Source: RGIG5612 sp963589005
GTDB lineage: Bacteria; Bacillota; Clostridia; Lachnospirales; Lachnospiraceae
NCBI GenBank assembly: GCA_963589005.1
Contig: CAVAJR010000025.1
Span: 1 to 34,925, forward strand
DNA length: 34,925 bases
Direction of reading: 5' to 3'
This document shows positions 32,747-34,925 of this stretch, piece after piece. The translations under genes were made by a program, and so were the position numbers. Within the stretch, counting starts at the first letter, position 1, and each line of letters begins with the position of its first letter. The notes below the pieces were generated by a model. It did no database searches. It was not told the origin of the DNA and saw only the letters and a program-made list of their open reading frames with translations.

Positions 32747-33604
32747 ATGAATAATTTAAGTAAAAATAAAGCAGCCGAAGGCCGCTTTATATTGATATGC
32801 ACTGCTCTGTTATGGGGATTGGCCGGTCTGTGTGTCAAATCTATCACATGGAGTACTATGTCAATTATTGCTGTTCGAAGCATCATCTCACTTATAATGC
32901 TCATATGCATAAAAAGAAGCATTAAACTCAAATTTTCCAAGACCAATATCCTGGGTGCCATTATGATGAGCGTAACGGGAATATTATACGTGGCAGCTAT
33001 TAAGCTTACGACAGCCGGAACGGCTATTGTTCTTCAATATACTGCTCCGATCCTGGTATTTCTCTTTGCTGTTATCTTCCGAGGCAAAAAAGCCAAGAGT
33101 TCGGAGGTTATATTAACCCTAGCTGTTTTCGCAGGATGTGTTCTGTCATTTGCTGACAGCCTGGATTTTACACGTATTCTGGGTAATCTCCTGGCGATAA
33201 CCTCAGGAATTACGTATGCAGGCCAGATTATTGTCATGAACGAAGACGGCTGTGATACGCAGGACTGCACTATTATCAGTAATGCCATCAGCTTTGTTGT
33301 CTGCCTTCCGTTCTTATTTATTGATAAACCTGTTTTCGATGTAAATAACATCATATGGATCCTGGTACTGTCTATCTTCCAATATGGTCTGGCCAATATA
33401 TTATTTGCCAAAGGCATTCAAATGGTGGATTCTGTTGAGGCCTCATTGCTGCTGTCAATCGAACCGGTATTTAATCCTATTCCTGTTGCGATAATCTGCG
33501 GTGAACATATGGGAACACTTGCACTTATAGGCTCTGCCATCGTAATCATATCAATAGCATTCTATAGCCTGCTTCCTAAATTGCAACGATTAAAGACCAG
33601 CTAA
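32747..33604 (+). CDS. EamA/DMT family transporter
   Basis: A 285-aa integral membrane protein with about ten membrane segments in two EamA repeats. The first repeat opens with ICTALLWGLAGLCVKSI; the second ends with EASLLLSIEPVFNPIPVAII, the conserved E.P segment of the family. Start ATG 32747 has AAGGGGG 11 nt upstream; the upstream ATG 32696 has none. Drug/metabolite transporters of this type export or import small metabolites; the substrate is not readable. Its stop codon falls inside the terminator hairpin. Confidence 0.88.
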   Translation: MNNLSKNKAAEGRFILICTALLWGLAGLCVKSITWSTMSIIAVRSIISLIMLICIKRSIKLKFSKTNILGAIMMSVTGILYVAAIKLTTAGTAIVLQYTAPILVFLFAVIFRGKKAKSSEVILTLAVFAGCVLSFADSLDFTRILGNLLAITSGITYAGQIIVMNEDGCDTQDCTIISNAISFVVCLPFLFIDKPVFDVNNIIWILVLSIFQYGLANILFAKGIQMVDSVEASLLLSIEPVFNPIPVAIICGEHMGTLALIGSAIVIISIAFYSLLPKLQRLKTS

Positions 33605-33617
33605 AAAGCTGGTCTTT
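33592..33617. terminator. Shared convergent terminator overlapping the EamA stop codon
   Basis: AAAGACCAGCT (33592-33602), loop AAAA, AGCTGGTCTTT (33607-33617): a perfect 11-bp stem. The EamA stop codon begins on the last base of the left arm, and the convergent DUF4349 stop is 4 bases past the right arm. T-tracts are short on both strands. Confidence 0.75.
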
Positions 33618-33620
33618 GAC

Positions 33621-34736
33621 TTATTTGCTGTTACATTTTTTCTTTTTCCCCGCGCATTTGCAGATAATAATGATTGCCGCTGCTATTACAGCAATTACGA
33701 TTATAAGCCAGATCCAGCTTCCGGCCAGCCATACAACAAAATTCTTAATAAAATTGCCGAAGGCCTTGAGCCCCTGACTGAATGAGTCAGCTATCCTCTC
33801 ACCGAATGTCTTCGGAGCCTTCTCTTCAATCACTTCATATACCTCTGACAGGTTGATCGTTACTGTCGAATAGCTGATCTGCGAATCATAATATCTTATA
33901 GAACCGCTGTAGCTGTCGATATCACTCTCCACATCCGTAATTGCCTCTTCAATGGCAATGATGTCCTCCATATTCTGAGCTTCCTTTAGGAGTTCCTGGA
34001 GGCGTGCCAGCTTAGTTTTGGCAGTCGTAAGCCGAGTCTGCGTATCATAATAATTTTCCGACACATCCTCTGCATACCGATTCACAGATGTAACAGTACA
34101 AACATTACCCACCTGTTCCAGAAATGCATCCAGATTTTCAGCAGGAACTCGTATGGTATAACTTGCAGATCTGTAGCTTGAGGATACATTTGACAGATAT
34201 TCACTCTCAAAATACGCCCCATGTTGATTTACGAGTTCACTTATATTCTGAACTGCCGAATCAAATGCTGTCGTCTGCATATTCATGTATACAGTATAGA
34301 TTATCTTGCTCTGATTATTCACATTCTGAGAAGAATCCGAGCTATTGCTCTGTACATTTGACCAGGTGCCATTATCACTTGCAGCCATTGCCCCAGCCGC
34401 ACTTTCTTCAGCTGCCACCATATCGTCATCCAACAGATATTCACCGTCTGTGGATTTATAGTCAATATTTTCTGTCCGATAATCATAAGTGCTGTCTGTT
34501 CCCTTAAATGCTAATACATTGCTCAGCACTATAAACGCGACAGACAGAATAAGGCAGATGCCTATAACAATAGCAGCAATCTTCCAGCCAATCCCGACCC
34601 CCTTGCTCATTCCTGTTTCAGAACTCGTGCATGAAGATTTTTCGTTGCTTCGTTCCGGCTCACCTAGCTTATTAACAGCTGAACCATTGGTTACATCCTC
34701 ATTAATTTCCATTTGATTAGTTGTCTTGTCATTCAT
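33621..34736 (-). CDS. DUF4349 domain membrane protein
   Basis: A 371-aa protein. A charged, Ser/Thr-rich cytoplasmic N-terminus is followed by a membrane segment (about 47-70), an extracytoplasmic region, and a second membrane segment near the C-terminus with a KKKK tail. The middle holds the DUF4349 pattern: IIYTVYMNMQTTAFDSAV, YTIRVPAENLDAFLEQVG, then a coiled coil (LARLQELLKEAQNMEDIIAIEEAI) and STVTINLSE. ATG 34736 is chosen because AAAGGAGG is 7 nt upstream, overlapping the earlier ATG 34754. Function of the family is not established. Confidence 0.88.
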   Translation of the reverse strand: MNDKTTNQMEINEDVTNGSAVNKLGEPERSNEKSSCTSSETGMSKGVGIGWKIAAIVIGICLILSVAFIVLSNVLAFKGTDSTYDYRTENIDYKSTDGEYLLDDDMVAAEESAAGAMAASDNGTWSNVQSNSSDSSQNVNNQSKIIYTVYMNMQTTAFDSAVQNISELVNQHGAYFESEYLSNVSSSYRSASYTIRVPAENLDAFLEQVGNVCTVTSVNRYAEDVSENYYDTQTRLTTAKTKLARLQELLKEAQNMEDIIAIEEAITDVESDIDSYSGSIRYYDSQISYSTVTINLSEVYEVIEEKAPKTFGERIADSFSQGLKAFGNFIKNFVVWLAGSWIWLIIVIAVIAAAIIIICKCAGKKKKCNSK

Positions 34737-34806
34737 AGTAATGCCTCCTTTCATTTTCGGCTGTGCTTAAATAACACAACAACATACTATTTACTATTCG
34801 TGTCAT

Positions 34807-34925
34807 GACGGTGCACATGTCATAATGGTACTGCGCGCGCCGGGACGGCGCAGTCCACTGCGAGAAAACTATCAGCGAAGGCGTTTTCGAGCAGGGGCTG
34901 CACGCCGAGGTTCACGGCGCGCATT
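34807..34925 (+). repeat. Repeat family A, running off the right edge
   Basis: A degenerate right end and linker (GGTGCACATGTCATAATGG, 34810-34828) precede a full unit starting CGCGCCGGG at 34836 and still open at the window end (CGGCGCGC at 34916-34923). It lies about 70 nt upstream of the DUF4349 gene, so this copy is not between convergent stops in the visible part. Confidence 0.85.

Overview
This 34.9 kb window looks like chromosomal DNA from a low-to-moderate-GC Clostridia, most likely Lachnospiraceae. The grounds are the GlgC/GlgD pair for glycogen synthesis, a PstSCAB-PhoU operon with consensus-like sigma-A promoters, a DUF6110 plus metal P-type ATPase pair, a DUF4349 membrane protein, strong AGGAGG-type ribosome binding sites, and a tRNA without encoded CCA. 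I cannot name the genus. No phage, integrase, transposase or CRISPR array was seen.

Layout. 1-3005: the 5' end of an unidentified minus-strand gene runs off the left edge; then an RlmD-like RNA methyltransferase without a TRAM domain, a RidA deaminase, tRNA-Ser(GCU) and a YgjP-like zinc metalloprotein. 3209-7746: a minus-strand four-gene operon in the order carrier protein, adenylating enzyme, MBOAT acyltransferase, DltD-like SGNH protein, which is a D-alanylation-like cell-surface acylation system. 7877-8137: a consensus promoter and a strong intrinsic terminator bracket about 225 nt of non-coding, hairpin-rich sequence, a candidate small RNA. 8251-9470: YbaK, an orphan RelB-like ribbon-helix-helix protein and a two-copy GC-rich repeat. 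9470-11309: NAD(P)H-hydrate dehydratase and a LysR regulator. 11447-19332: a tightly coupled glycogen operon, glgP-glgC-glgD-glgA-GH13. 19577-23733: phoU-pstB-pstA-pstC-pstS on the minus strand behind a Pho-box-like direct repeat. 24185-26779: a polar amino-acid ABC transporter on the minus strand. 27221-29593: DUF6110 protein and a metal P-type ATPase. 29897-32376: an amino-acid-type ABC ATPase with a C-terminal RsbW-like domain, followed by a sensor kinase with no adjacent response regulator. 32747-34736: an EamA transporter and a DUF4349 protein, convergent on one hairpin.

The least explained material is (a) a family of roughly 108-bp GC-rich palindromic repeats at 19333-19568, 29625-29893 and 34807-34925, in both orientations and packed against stop codons; (b) the candidate RNA at 7912-8137; (c) the ABC ATPase/RsbW-like fusion beside an orphan kinase; and (d) a second, unrelated structured repeat at 9145-9374. 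All calls come from reading the sequence; no database search was run.
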